A stretch of 64,000 bases of DNA, taken from Vandiemenella viatica. Lineage: Eukaryota; Arthropoda; Insecta; Orthoptera; Morabidae. The stretch covers positions 46,350,047-46,414,046 of the forward strand of contig CM061918.1 in assembly GCA_031002005.1 (NCBI GenBank), given 5' to 3'. Position numbers and translations under genes: made by a program. The notes under the pieces were generated by a model that worked only from the letters and a program-made list of their open reading frames with translations, was not told the origin of the DNA and did no database searches. Below are positions 44,704 through 56,964 of this stretch, piece after piece. Numbering within the stretch: position 1 is the stretch's first letter; every line of letters starts with the position of its first letter.

Positions 44704-47372
44704 ATATAATTAAAAATGATTTCAATTTATAATTCGCAATTCAACAAAGATATTCTTGCAGCCAAATAGCGGCGAGCAGAGATAGAAAATTAATGCGAGG
44801 CAATCATACGTTACTAATCTCTGTTACTAACTTACAGTTGGTACGTTCGTTTAAATTTACATGTTGTTTTTGTTTATTTATGACAACTAGATGCAAAAAT
44901 TAATGCAAGGAGAAGAGTATTCCATGTTTGCGTTATTTTATCTGTACCAGTTATAAGAACGAGGTTAAAACATAACGTAAGAATGTTTTTGGCAGATGAT
45001 AACAAACAATGAAGTTAATTAAAAACTCGAAAAAAGTTTACACCATATTTACGAATCATGAAATGTATCACCGAGATAAATGACCGTTATCCGTTTTTGA
45101 TATTATACTTTCCGTCATTAAAGTAAAATGTATTTATTTAAATAAATCATAGTCAAATACTCCGATAATCTAACCACAGTATGGTACTCATATCACGATG
45201 ATTTAATTAAAAATGGTCGATATTCGCTTTTTTATGCAATCTTTTCCAGAATAAATTCAGACTACCACCATAGGTGCTGCCTGTCGTTATTCATAAGAGG
45301 GTAATAAAAGCTATGATTTTCGAATGCAATGTTAATGTAGATTGGGGCTAAGTTGACCAGAATCGCAACTGACACATTTTGTTACAGCATAATTCGCTCT
45401 GAAATGAGTTTTACAAACCATTTAAACTGTTTTCATAAGCGCCATGTTACTGGAAGTATTATTTATTACGGGGGAAAGAAGTTTCATATTTATCGTGCTG
45501 AATTGTGCCTGGACCAGGAATAAAACTGATATTATATTGACAGCAAAAGTTTTTGTGGGATTCCTAATTTGTTTTCAATTTTATTGGTTCTATACTTCCA
45601 TCGTCAATAATTCAGTAGAAGTTACTACTGTATCGCTATGTGAACTGCAAATGAAATATATAGAACATTACAAAATCCAGGCCATTAGCATTATGTAATG
45701 ACAATTCCATATAATTAACCAACTAAAAAAAATGAACTGCCAGGATATTGCATCAAACCGTCATTTTTGACGGGCTCGAAGCTAGTTCTTATATAATTTA
45801 ATCATTTTCTTTTATCCCTCTGCAAGGAGAGCGGCACCATAGTTACTCTATCCCTAGTCTTCTGGAACCGTTTTCCCTTTCTACACTAATTTCAGTACTT
45901 AGTATAATCACTATGTCCCACAGCACCTGTTAGTCTTATAATTTCATCCCTCCGTTCGGATGACATCCAAAAGAGTAGCATATAGGTCTACACCATCATT
46001 CCATCGCTCCAGCCATCCACAACAATGAAAAAATAGGCAAAGCAAACAACAAAAATTTGTCAATTTCTTATACAACAATCTAGTTATTCCAAGTACTAAA
46101 TAAATTGAACCTGAATGAATTTTAAGGGATATTAAAACTTATCTAATTATGAATACAAATGAAATGATGAGAATTAAATAAACGTCCAGAAAAGTGCGAA
46201 ATGACTGAAAATAAGCTCTGTGATATTCTGAAAATGTATAGAAATGCTACAAAATGATTGTAAAACAGATTTGTTAGTTTATCAGGCCGAAAATTGTGAC
46301 AGGTATGTCACATGTTGTAAAACAACATATTTAAACAAGTAGGCCAATATAACATTAATCTTATCTTACTACGTTCCTTTTAAAAACGAGATTACATACT
46401 CGTAGAATTTTCTTTTTTTCAAACACGGTTTCTCTGTTTGCATTTATTTTTAAATAATAATAGCAATTGATCTATTGCTATATATCGTTTTATTTTTCCA
46501 TGGTCCTCAGGATTAAAGATCTGCCATAGGCATAATAAGTCTTTATACTTTTAAAGGATTTCAAGCACAGAATCGTGTTGAGACGATATTATTTTTATTC
46601 AAAAAAAAAAAAAAAAGTGAAAATAATATCGTCCTAATCGTTACTTAATAATATTTAAAAAGCTATTATTTTCAATAGTATATTCAAAATATATATTTAA
46701 CTAGTAGAAAAACTAATATTTCTATACCAAATTCTAAACAAAAAGAAATCGTGCAATGTTCTGTTGTCCACTCAAGGCCCCTGATGTTGTCTACTCGGTG
46801 GTCGGTGACAGAATGAGAAGCGTTTGGATCGCGGTTTCGCCATACACGAGCCGACTGGAGTGATGGCTTGGTGTCGCTCCACATGGTTTTCCCCACACAC
46901 CGCCAGTTGGCTTGATGGCAGGATGGACGAAACTGATGGATACTGAACTGACGGAATATCCAAATAATCCTGTCAGTCCACATCATCCACAGCAAGTTCC
47001 CCACAGACGAAACGATAATGGAGTGACATCGATCCATTTGGACGGATGGAGTGATCGTGTATGGCCACCTTAATAGCTGATCGTTTATACAATTTTTCTG
47101 TCTGTTTCACATCAAATTAGTTTTTTTTTGTTTGTAAATATTCCTTTCACATCTTCCAGTTCATTCAAGTTATAAACTACGTTTCAATAAGGATCCATCA
47201 TTCTTTCACAATCAATTCTGCATTTTCTTTTATTTTTAGTAATTGTATATATTTTTCTGTTGCCTTCACTACCCTTGACCAGTGTTTCTGTCCATTTTTG
47301 CAACTTTTTGTAAGGGAACGCACGAATTTTACGTTTCTTTGCTCTGAGTAAGAAAATTTGTTTGATAATATA
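44704..47372. other. Unassigned AT-rich DNA
   Basis: No gene recognised. The minus-strand frame 46,684-47,037 lies in a more GC-balanced patch but I cannot match it to a family. A hairpin is listed separately at 46,582-46,633. Confidence 0.5.
46582..46633. other. Inverted repeat with A-rich loop
   Basis: gacgatattattttt (left) and aaaataatatcgtc (right) form a ~14 bp stem around a loop dominated by a 16-A run. It could be the stub of a palindromic element or a chance AT-rich fold. Confidence 0.5.
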
Positions 47373-47818
47373 CAGGGTGTTACAAAAAGGTACGGCCAAA
47401 CTTTCAGGAAACATTCCTCACACACAAACAAAGAAAATATGTTATGTGGACATGTGTCCCGAAACGCTTACTTTCCATGTTAGAGCTCATATTGTGGACG
47501 GCTGTGATACAATACGCCATTCTCCAGGGCTGGATCAGCGCATCAGGGATTCCATGCGACGGTGGGTGGATGCATGTATCCTCGCTAACGGAGGACATTT
47601 TGAACATTTCCTGTAACAAAGTGTTTGAAGTCACGCTGGTACGTTCTGTTGCTGTGTGTTTCCATTCCATGTTTAATGTGATTTGAAGAGAAGTAATAAA
47701 ATGAGCTCTAACATGGAAAGTAAGTGTTTCCGGACACATGTCCACATAACATATTTTCTTTGTTTGTGTGTGAGGAATGTTTCCTGAAAGTTTGGCCGTA
47801 CCTTTTTGTAACACCCTG
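47373..47818. mobile_element. MITE with ~118 bp TIRs, copy 2
   Basis: Same element as 20,061-20,512: TIRs at 47,373-47,490 and 47,701-47,818 differ by only a few bases, and TA flanks it at 47,371-47,372 and 47,819-47,820. The plus-strand remnant IRDSMRRWVDACILANGGH followed by FEHFL is conserved. The two copies differ by a few percent at most, implying fairly recent mobilisation. Confidence 0.9.
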
Positions 47819-47820
47819 TA

Positions 47821-49028
47821 TATTTGCCGAAGCCACTCAGGTGACTGATAAAGCAGTCAGGGAGGCGGGAGGAAATAACAGGAAGGTGTGAACTCACCGC
47901 ATCGGTGCTTATGGTCTGCTACCAATGCGATGGAGGGGCATTGCGGTCTAGGTCATAACGAAGACAATACGAAAAATGTTTGGATCTCATAAAGAGAAGA
48001 TACTTGTTTATTAAATGGGGAAAAAATCAGAACTATAGAAAAATTCTTCAGTCGTTCTACGGGCTAACTCGAATTATGCAATTAGCAGCTTGGTCGTAAT
48101 TTAAGGACTTTTTTGAAGATAAAGAAAGAAGTATAAGAAAGAAGTATTTTCTATCGAGTATCCTTGCACGAACTAACAAATCTGAGGGTTAGCTTACAGG
48201 CAACCGTTCGATAGAATTCATCAATAGATCATTGCTTGGACTGAGAGTTATCTTACATGGCGACCGTGAGTCCAGGTACAGCAAGTGTTTCTCTGTGAAT
48301 ACCACAATCGTAGAAGACGTATGGTGGAGGACTGAGTCGCTGACCAAAGAAACCTGATCTGAAAGTGCTTGGATACGCCGGATTTATTGACGTGAGACGG
48401 ATAAAATGAGGGAAGGAGATTGCGGGTCAAGTGCACAACTGACGGGTTCTAACAGAAGACGGCACTACAAACGGCACAAACAGGTATTCTACGGAGAGAA
48501 ATGAAGAACTTTTTGTCTGATAAAATCAATGACTTTATTTTTTCAGTTTAAAACCAGTGTGAACGGAATTTATTAACTAAAAACGTTATTAAAATACAGT
48601 CTTCAAAGAAGCAGTGGTCCTTTTATATTTTAAAGTAAGGGTAACGAAATTAACGAGAAATATGGAGATACTTTTTTTGAAAATGCCCTGTGTTCAGTTA
48701 GGTATTCTAAAATAATTTTTATTACTAATTGATTATCTCTGTGTTTTGGTGGTGGTGGTGGTGGGGGGGGGTTGTTTGTCGTTTTTTAGCCTCTGTTCTC
48801 GTGTTCTTGTATTTTGTTTGGCGCTAACTACTGTGTTCCTTTATTTCGATTGTGTGTGTATACTGATTGTTTTCCTCAGTTTTTTGTTTTATTTTTGTTT
48901 TTGATCAAAGTCTGTTGTTTTTTTTCTTTGGTCTTTTATTTCTGTCTAAGGTTTGCAAAACCTAATGAGACAATATAGAACTGAGTTTTCCAATTTGAGA
49001 GCAGATTTCAAGAACCAATTTTCAACAG
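47821..49028. other. Unassigned DNA with a (GGT)n/G-run tract
   Basis: No gene recognised. A ggtggtggt repeat passing into a G-run lies near 48,748-48,770, inside T-rich sequence. Confidence 0.5.
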
Positions 49029-49240
49029 AGGGAGGACGGCGGTTCGAATCCCCGTCCGGGTATCTAGATTTGGATTTCCCATGGTTTTCTCAAATCATTC
49101 CAGGCAAATGCCGGGATGCCTCCTTCAAAAGACCATGGCTGAATTCCTTCCCGTTCCTTGTTCCCAATCCTTTCACGCCTCTAATGACTTCGACTAGGCG
49201 TAAATCCATTAGTAAAAAATAAATAAATAAATAAATAAAA
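49029..49240 (+). repeat. 5'-truncated SINE with (AAAT)n tail
   Basis: It starts just before the B-box ('ggaggacggcggttcgaatc') and keeps the body and 3' end, then a tail of repeated aaat units to 49,240. The A-box half is missing. Confidence 0.85.
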
Positions 49241-49284
49241 TCAAATATTCAATTTATGGTAGCGTTCAGTGCAGAATTATAGGG

Positions 49285-49495
49285 GAGTCTAAAGGGCAAA
49301 AATTTTAATATTTCTAAAATGCGTTTTTTTGTGTCTCGAGCCATTTATCTCCCTGGATATCTAACCGAAATCGATAAATGAGTGGAATTATGCTTTGGTG
49401 ACATCATATATTAAGAAAGATGTTTTTTTGGAATTCAATCCTTAAAGAGAAAAAGTATAAATGGTTCTTCAATGGAATTTTCTGTCACGGGTCAT
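49285..49495 (-). repeat. Solitary monomer of the ~170 bp satellite-like repeat
   Basis: The text 'gtctcgagccatttatctcc', 'ctggatatctaaccgaaatc' and 'ggtgacatcatatattaaga' equals one unit of the arrays at 36.4-38.1 and 54.3-56.0 kb, in arm 2 orientation. It lies alone, ~5 kb from the nearest array. Confidence 0.85.
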
Positions 49496-50076
49496 TTATC
49501 AGGCTCATGTTACATCCCAATTGACTGACTTAACAGTAGAAGAAGGAAGATCCAAAGAGTCAGGGATAATCCTGAAAGTAAATGATTTTTACAATAAATC
49601 AGAAAAGGAAGCACCTGTTCAGGAACTTGGCGTTCGAACTACTGACAGGAAAGCAGATGGCGTAGCAAGTGTAGAATGTCTGCCAGAAAAATTCCCACAT
49701 TACCGTTGAGATCCCCGCTATTATCTGATTACGTGCGAAAATGCACCTAAAATACCACCCTTCTCCAGACATCCGGCTTTCTCCCTGTATTCACTCCTTA
49801 CTTGACCTTTGGACTTGAAGATCGAATTTATAATTCCTTTTCTCTCTTCATATAGCGCTTCTCTTATCACTAGTCCCAGTCGATTTCTCATTCCACCCGC
49901 ATTTTTCAGTACTACATAATTACCCAACTCCGTCATGTTTCTTCCTCTAAATACTGTTTCTGTTTGCCGAAGCACTTTCAGGTTCTTTCTTTCTATTAGG
50001 ATTCTTTCAACGTCCTAATGTTTAAAGAAATGATCCGAAAACTAAGCTTAAAAGGTAATTTCATAATCGACATATA
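49496..50076. other. Unassigned DNA
   Basis: Two opposed frames (49,461-49,709 plus, 49,721-49,975 minus) give charged peptides that I cannot assign. No promoter or splice signal is evident. Confidence 0.4.
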
Positions 50077-51062
50077 CGAGGGGTGGATCTTAAAGAGTAG
50101 CAACACTGCTGTGGAGGCACTATGCAATGGAATCTACTATTGTCGCTGATAGCACACGTTGTTGACATACCTACCTTACCTCCGAGAAAATGGACTCGTC
50201 CGTCCCACGTCCCCGGCGTGCGCACAATCGAGGGAAACGCACTCACTTGTGAGCGAGCGGTGTAACGTAACGGTGTCACTATGTTTTCGAAACAGGAACA
50301 ACGGAGTTGGATCAAGATTGAATGTTCCAGAGGTCGTACAGCACGACAGTGTCATCAAGGTCTATGAGCGCGAAGGAGACTCTTTCTTACGCCGTATCGT
50401 AATACTGGATTAGACATGAGCCACATCTTACGAACCAAAACTGAAACGCCAATCCAACGAATGGCGTCATTATGGGTCGCCGCGAAAGTCGAAAGTGCGT
50501 CAGAGCCCCAGTATGGTGAAAGTTATGGTGATTCTCGTGTTCGACTGTGATGGTGTTATCCTAACGCATTACGTTCCTCTACGGCAGACCGTCAATGCAC
50601 AGTATTACTGTTCGTTTTTTGGAGCATCACCCGCGATCAGCTTTGCGAAAGAAGTGGCAACACTTTCTGCTCACCCATCATTTTGCACGACAATGCGCGG
50701 ACACATACAGCGCAAGCTGTGGCTGCTTTGTTCGGTCGATGAGACTGAGAAGTACTGTACCATCCACCATACTCCCCGGACTTAAGTCCTTGCGACTTTG
50801 ATTTTATTCCGAAGATGAAGGAACTACTTCGTGGCATTCGCTTCAGAACTGTTCCAGAGATTCGACAGGCAGTAGACCGCTCCATTCGCACCATCAACAG
50901 AACAGGCTCTGCTAACGGTATACTACGCCTTCCAACATCGCTGGCAACGGGTTGTACACAACGCTGGTGACTACTTTGAAGGACAGTAACAGGTGCAAAC
51001 ATGTAACGCTTTTGTATCGGTTGTGAATAAATAGTTGCCAGTATTTAAGTTCCAGCCCCTCG
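50077..51062 (+). mobile_element. Mariner transposon, decayed
   Basis: It is bounded by TA (50,075-50,076 and 51,063-51,064) and inverted repeats ('cgaggggtggatcttaaaga' and, reversed, 'cgaggggctggaacttaaat'). Its 986 bp is a few hundred short of a usual ~1.3 kb mariner, matching a loss between the HTH and catalytic regions. A transposase pseudogene lies inside. Confidence 0.88.
50281..50980 (+). pseudogene. Mariner transposase pseudogene
   Basis: It starts MFSKQEQRSWIKIECSRGRT then ARQCHQGL and a stop at about 50,367. After a deletion the catalytic part resumes with YEPKLKRQSNEWRHYGSPRK, the D2 block VILVFDCDGVILTHYVP, QTVNAQYYCSF, a frameshift near 50,620, then the D3 block ILHDNARTHTAQAVAAL (34-residue spacing style), another break, and the C-terminal SPCDFDFIPKMKELLRGIRF and RSIRTINRTG. 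The first catalytic block (DExW) just before YEP is gone. The protein cannot be active. Confidence 0.88.
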
Positions 51063-51064
51063 TA

Positions 51065-51990
51065 TGTTTGTGTATTTAGATGGTTTTGATTTTGTAGTTA
51101 GAAGCTCTGACTGTTGTTTCTGGAAATAGTTTCAAGGTGTTTCGGATTATATTTGCATTCCTTTTTTCGATATTCTTTTTCCAAGGCTTGTTTCGCGATT
51201 GATATCACCCTTGGATCCACTGCTGTCTTGCTGGGCTTATCGTAGCTTCACCGAAACCAATTATGCCATCTTTATTTCAGGGTCCCTGAAGAGCCTTCAT
51301 ATTTACCCTGTCGCTCCTAACGTAATTCAAGACGTCACCCCTTTCTCACCACGTGGGTGGAGGAAGAAGCAACGAGTCGGCCCGATTTGTCAATAACGAT
51401 TGTGGGAAGGATTAGCGACAATATCAATTGTAGACTTGGAGGCTGAGTTCGCGAGCCTTTGCAGTCTTCCAGAAGACCGCAAAGTGCGTGTGCTCTCACC
51501 TGTGCTCCAGCGAGCTGTGTTACGTTATATTGCACTACCGTTCTAGAACACTCTGCACCATTGATTAAGTATCAAGAGGACATTTCTATCCCAGCACGGG
51601 GGATTTTTTAATTTCTTAAAAAAAAAAAAAAAATCTCAGAAGAGTACATAGAAAACTGAACTTCTTTGTCACTGAATAATTCCTTTCGGCATAAATCTGG
51701 ACGTGTATCGAGACAAATCTGAAGAACTTACATAGTGGTTGATCCAAAACTTAAGGGCAGCCGAATGTGCTCATGCCGCCCATGTGAAAATGACATACTT
51801 TCAGAAACATTTATGGGAAAATTATTCAATATTCTTGCTTCAAAATTCGTCAACGTATAGAGTTATGACGGGGGTATATTTTGTTATCTATTTTTCTTGA
51901 ATAATTTCTTTTTAAACAACCAATTTTTCTAACAAAAATATGTAATATTTTACTAAATTTCATATTAAATACTAGACTTATTACAATAAA
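51065..51990. other. Unassigned DNA
   Basis: Nothing recognised. There is a 16-A tract near 51,619-51,634. Short frames around 51,199-51,535 have no known relatives that I can name. Confidence 0.45.
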
Positions 51991-52293
51991 GGTAAAGGTC
52001 ACGGGGTTCCGACGGCTCCTACCGCTTCACGTAGGATTCACGGAGGTAGAGCCCCACACTTCCTTCACAACCTTCGGCACTAGGATGTATGTGAAGTGGT
52101 CAGCTCCGCGCTCCGGCCGTTCTCTACCTTCCCGCGGAGTTTTCTGTATGGTACTCATTGGATAGCATGCTGAGTGGACCCGAGCAGCCGTTCCGGAGTT
52201 TGAGCTCCGAAGAAAAATCCTCGGCTTCACCGGGGATCGAACCCCGGTCTTCAGGCCGCAGTCAGGCGCTCTATCGCGAGCTACGCAGGCGCC
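51991..52293 (-). repeat. Second tRNA-derived SINE family, with TSD
   Basis: Read on the minus strand it begins gcgcctgcgtagctcgcgat, with a perfect D-stem (GCTC/GAGC) and a strong T-arm (ggggttcgatcccc), followed by an unrelated ~230 bp body. It ends in tandem acctttacctttatt, not poly-A. Flanks tattgcaataa (52,297-52,307) and attacaataa (51,981-51,990) form a target duplication of ~11 bp with one mismatch. The sequence differs entirely from the main SINE family. Confidence 0.85.
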
Positions 52294-52319
52294 TTGTATT
52301 GCAATAAGCTTGTGTTAAA

Positions 52320-52400
52320 ATGTAAATTGAACATTAAAAAAGACACAAAAAAAACACAAAAAAAAAAAAAAAAAACAAAAAACAAAAAAAACCTATTTTA
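52320..52400. repeat. A-rich tract
   Basis: Almost pure A with scattered C (aaaacacaaaa units) directly left of the mariner derivative. Low complexity only. Confidence 0.85.
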
Positions 52401-52409
52401 CGGGAAATA

Positions 52410-53099
52410 CGAGGCGCGTCCAGAAAGTAACTTCCGTTTGGTAATAAAATGAAATTGTACACAGATACAGAAGAAATTTATATTGCAAAAAATTCTACAA
52501 CTCTTAAACTACTTTTCCACATAACTGCCGAAATTTTCCAGGCATTTGTCATAGCGTGGCACCAGGTTTTGTATACCTTCTTCATAGAAATCTGCCGCCT
52601 GTGTCTTCAACCAGTTGGAAACAGTTTCTTTCAGCTCGTCGTCATTGGTGAAGTGATGACCGTCAAGGAAAGACTTGAGATGTAAGAACAGATGAAAGTC
52701 TTGCCAGTTCTTCTGTAACCAAAGGTGGACGCCCACTTCGTTCTTCATCGTGCACATCACTACGCCCGCCATTGAACTGTCGGACCCATCTTCTCACCAT
52801 CGAATCACTCATCGCATTTGGTCCGTAAACATCGCAAATTTGCCTATAAATTTCACTTGGTTTCACTTTCCTCGCATTCAGAAACCGAATCACAGTCCTG
52901 ATTCCACAGGCGGCGGGATTTTCAATCAACGCCGACATTTCAAACAAGCACAACAAAGCGTACGTAACTGACAGCGATCTCCAAATGGCGCAAGTTCTTC
53001 CCCTTGATACACATCGTCTACAGCGCATGTGCGGAACTGCAATCGCAGCGCTGCAGCGGAGATAAATTGAAACGGAACTTACTTTCTGGACGCGCCTCG
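52410..53099 (-). mobile_element. Mariner deletion derivative, complete (arm 2)
   Basis: It is 690 bp with TA on both sides (52,408-52,409 and 53,100-53,101) and ~30 bp TIRs beginning 'cgaggcgcgtccagaaagta'. On the minus strand the HTH half (53,109-52,663, ending RSGRPPLVTEELARLSSVL) is joined out of frame to the transposase C-terminus (FLDGHHFTNDDELKETVSNW, QAADFYEEGIQNLVPRYDKC, then LENFGSYVEK). The complete catalytic DD34D core is deleted. The reading frame over the HTH half is identical to arm 1, so this copy is young or homogenised. Confidence 0.93.
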
Positions 53100-53899
53100 T
53101 ATCTTCCAAAGTTTGTCAAATACATTTCCTTGCTATAGGATGGCGCGTATAAAAATAGTAATAACTCCATTTTCAGGACGAGTATAACGTCAAATCAAAG
53201 TTCCTCTGGCGGGGAAAGCTCAAACTAATTTTTTGCACCAGGGACTTGACCATCTCCTGCTCCCCTTACAGTGTGGTTAATAAAATTTCGCTTGCGTATG
53301 ACCAACAGTAGTGGGATCGAGTGTTGTCATGCAGACAATGGACGCCGTGTTTCGGAATCTTGGGTCTTTCGGAGTGACAGATTTCTCTAACTTTGTCCAA
53401 ACTTTCACAGTGAAAGTAATTTTAACAGTTTGAGATAATCGAAACATAGTGTACTAGTATATCGCAATAAGGAACTGACGACATGCAATATAGTGAAAAA
53501 TATTTGTGGAGATGACCCGACATTCAGCACACGCATGCAGATGCTGACGTGACCAGATGTTAGCCTTTACCTTTAAATGTCAGCCGATTCCAGGTATCCG
53601 GGAAAGCGATTCGCCCATGCGGACAACAGATTTCAGCGAAAGAAGTGGTGGGTGTGCGATAAAACTCTGAAAGCAGATTTGACCCTGAGAGGTATTGTAG
53701 GACGGTACGCGTTTAACAAAAGGACCGCTCTATGAAACTTTGATGGTCATGGCGAATATTTTAAGTGTGGAGCAGATTTGGCCGTGATAGGTAAGGACGG
53801 GACGTCTTTAACAAAAGAATGGTTCATAAGTATGTTGCTTGGCTTATAGGTATGTTTCTAAAGAAACAGTGTTTGTTAATAAGAATTTTTATATATGCA

Positions 53900-54149
53900 C
53901 ACCGAGCGTGGTGGGTGAGCGGTTAACGCTCTGGTCACCCATTCGGGAGGACGTGGGTTCGAATCCCCGTCCGGGCATCCAGACTTGTGTTTTACATGTT
54001 TTCTCCAAATCACTCCACGTGAATGTCGGGATGCTTCCTTCAAAAGGCTCATGGCCGAATTCCTTCCTGTTCCTTGACTCTCCCCATCCTTCCCCGCCTC
54101 TATGACCCTTAGATCGACGAAGTGTAAAGCAACTAAAAAAAAAAATACG
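53900..54149 (+). repeat. tRNA-derived SINE (arm 2)
   Basis: Plus copy of the one at 38,300-38,555: 'accgagcgtggtgggtgagc' (clear A-box), B-box 'ggttcgaatcccc', body, A-rich tail at 54,133-54,145. It is the clearest tRNA-like head in the window. Confidence 0.9.
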
Positions 54150-54314
54150 CACGATTGTACATATCGTAATGTACTCGCCTCTTGCCTTTTTTTTCCCCTC
54201 ATTAATTTTCACTAACCAGACTTCGTAACTAATTACTGACTGCACTCACTGTAGTGTTATTTATAAACTTCTGTGTAAATAACAGTTAAAGTATTTATCA
54301 TCATGTATATTATT

Positions 54315-54937
54315 TCTATAAGGTGTGTCTTTTTTTTTTTTTTTGCCACAAGCCATTATTTCCCTTCGTACTTAACTGAAATCAATGAATGGGGTGTCAT
54401 TTTTAAGCATATAGTCTCCAATTTGGTCACATCATATTTTAAGAAAGGAATTTTTCGGAATTCGAACCTTAAAGGGCAAAAATATTAATATTTCTAAAAT
54501 GCTGGTTCTTGTGTTACGAGTCATTTATCTCCCTGGATACTTATCTGAAATCGTTTAATGAAGTATCATTTTAAATATTAAGATCTCCGCTTTGGTGACA
54601 TCATATATTAAGACAGAAATTTTTCGGAATTCAACCCCTAAAGGTCAAAAGCATCAATATTTCTGGAACGCGATTTTGTGTCACGAGCTATTTATCTCCC
54701 TTCGTATCTAACCGAAATAGATAAATGAGGTATCATATTAAAGATTAATGTCTCTAGCCGTGGTCACATTAGATTTTAAGAAAGGAATATTTCGTAATTC
54801 GACCCTTAAAGGGCAAAAATTCTAAAATGCGTTTTTTTGTGTCTGGAGCCATCTATCTCTCTGGATATCTAACCGAAATCTATAAATGAAGTAGGATTAT
54901 GAAGAGTAATGTATTAGCTTTGGTGACATCATATATT

Positions 54938-54985
<48 letters not shown>

Positions 54986-56045
54986 GAATTCAACCCTTAA
55001 AGGGAAATGTATAAATGGCTCTACAACGCATTTTTGTGCCAAGAGCCATTTATCTCCCTTGATATCTAACCGATATAGATAAATGAGGTAACATATTAAA
55101 GGGTAAGGTCTCCGCCGTGGTCACATTATATTTTCAGAAAGGAATATTTCGTAATTCAACCCTTAAAGGGGAAAATTTTCAATATTTCTAAAATGTGTTT
55201 TTTTTTGTGTCTCGAGCCATTTTCTCCCTGGGTATCTAACCGAAATCGGTAAATGAAGTAGAATTATGATGATTGATGTCTCAGATTTAGTGACATCATA
55301 TATTAAGAAAAAATATTTTTGCAATTCAACCCTTACAGGCAAAAAACATCAATGTTTCTACAACCCATTTTTGTATCACGAGCCATTTATCTCAATTCAT
55401 ATCTAACCGATCTATATAAATGAGGTATCATTCTAAAAATTAAGTTTTCCGCTGTGGCACATTAAATTTTAAGAAAGGAATTTTTCTGAATTGAACCATT
55501 AAAGGGAAAAAATATCAGTATTTGAAATAATCATTTTTTGTATCTCGAATCATTTATCTCACTTGATAATTAAACAAAATTGATAAACGAGGTATCATTT
55601 TAAAGACTGAGGTCTTCGGTTCCGTTCACCATATTTTAAGAAAGATTTTTTTTTCAAAATTCGAACTTTAAAGAGAAAAAGTATTAATATTTCTGCAGCG
55701 CATTTTTCTGTCACGAGCCATTTATCTCCCTTGATACCTAACCGAAATTGATAAAAAAGGTATCGTTTTAAATATTAAAGTATCTGGTTTAGTCACATCA
55801 TATTTTAAAATATAACTTTCTCTAAATTCAACCCTTAAGGGTCAAAAATATTATCATTTCCAAAACTTTTAATTTTTTGAAATTAGAACCATAATGGGCA
55901 AAAGTATCAATGTTATTTCTACACGTGATTTTTACGAGCCATTTATCTCCTCTGATACCTAACCGACCTAACCGAAAGCGATAAATATCATATCGTTTTG
56001 AAAATTAAGGTATCGAATTAGGTAAAATCAAAAATTAAGAAAGAA
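54315..56045 (-). repeat. Tandem array, ~170 bp unit (arm 2)
   Basis: Reverse copy of 36,400-38,140 with the same number and order of units. The T run at 54,945-54,984 (40 T) corresponds to only 25 A in arm 1, showing slippage between the arms. Confidence 0.9.
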
Positions 56046-56221
56046 TTTTTCGGAATTTGATGCTTGAGACAGTTCAGAGCCAAGTCCCTAGTTTACAGCA
56101 GCAGATATCACAGATATGCCAATAAACTATTCTTTTGTACAATAAGTGGCTTTTCGGATATATTTTTCCTGTTTCGGAAACATTTTTGTTTTGATATACA
56201 ATTCCAGTTTAAATATATCAT

Positions 56222-56964
56222 TTCTTTGAAGATGACACTTTTATTAAAATCGATTGGAATTTCTCCTGTTTCATAACTTTTTGATATAAGTTTGAATAAT
56301 TTTTGTGTGTCTTTTTCTCCTAGGGATTTGATAAGTTCTGCAGGAATCTCATCAATGCCAACTGTCTTATTTTATTTCAGATCATTCATAGCTCTATAAA
56401 ATTCTGCCCTAAAAACAGGATCACCTATGTCATCTATGTCGACATCAACTTCTATTTCTAATGCACTGTTGTTCAAATCATCTCCATCATACAGTTTCTC
56501 AATGTATTCCTTCAATCGGTTAGCTGTATCTTCTGAACTTAGAAGAGGTTTTCCATCAGCAGCTTTAATGTTTTTACCTATTTTCCTTATTTATCCATAA
56601 TTCTGTTTGGTCTACCTATATGCTACATCTACTTTACCTACAACCTTTTTCTTTTCTACTTCTTTAAACTTTTCTTGCAGCCATCTTTCTTTTGCTTCTC
56701 TGCATTTCCTGTTGTATTTCCAAATTGTCTGTATTGCTCTCTTTCTGCTTCAACCTGAACATTTTGGTGCCTTCTCCTCTGATCCATCAACTCTAAAATT
56801 TCATCTGTGATCCAAGGTTTTCGGTCGACTTGCTGCCTAAAGTCTAATGTCTCTTTACCAGCTTTCATTATTTCGGTCTTTAATGCATTCCATTCGTCCT
56901 CGGTTGAGCTCCATTCAGAGTTACTATATAGACCCACGTGTACCATGTCTGAAAACTTTTATCT
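56222..56964 (-). pseudogene. LINE ORF2 linker fragment (arm 2)
   Basis: Reverse copy of 35,480-36,222 with the same truncation points and stops, so it was inserted and broken before the arms separated. The peptide 56,946-56,656 is identical to that of arm 1. No independent coding role. Confidence 0.75.

Noticed and set aside
46684..47037. 117-codon minus-strand frame
   Set aside because: I tried to match it to Tc1-type transposase motifs but the order of residues does not fit; no assignment possible.
52230..52293. Possible minus-strand tRNA gene
   Set aside because: D- and T-arms are good but the anticodon arm is poor, and the sequence continues into a repeat body flanked by a TSD.
53900..53975. 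Possible tRNA gene (clear A and B boxes)
   Set aside because: It is the head of a ~250 bp SINE with body and A tail; no closed cloverleaf with acceptor stem.
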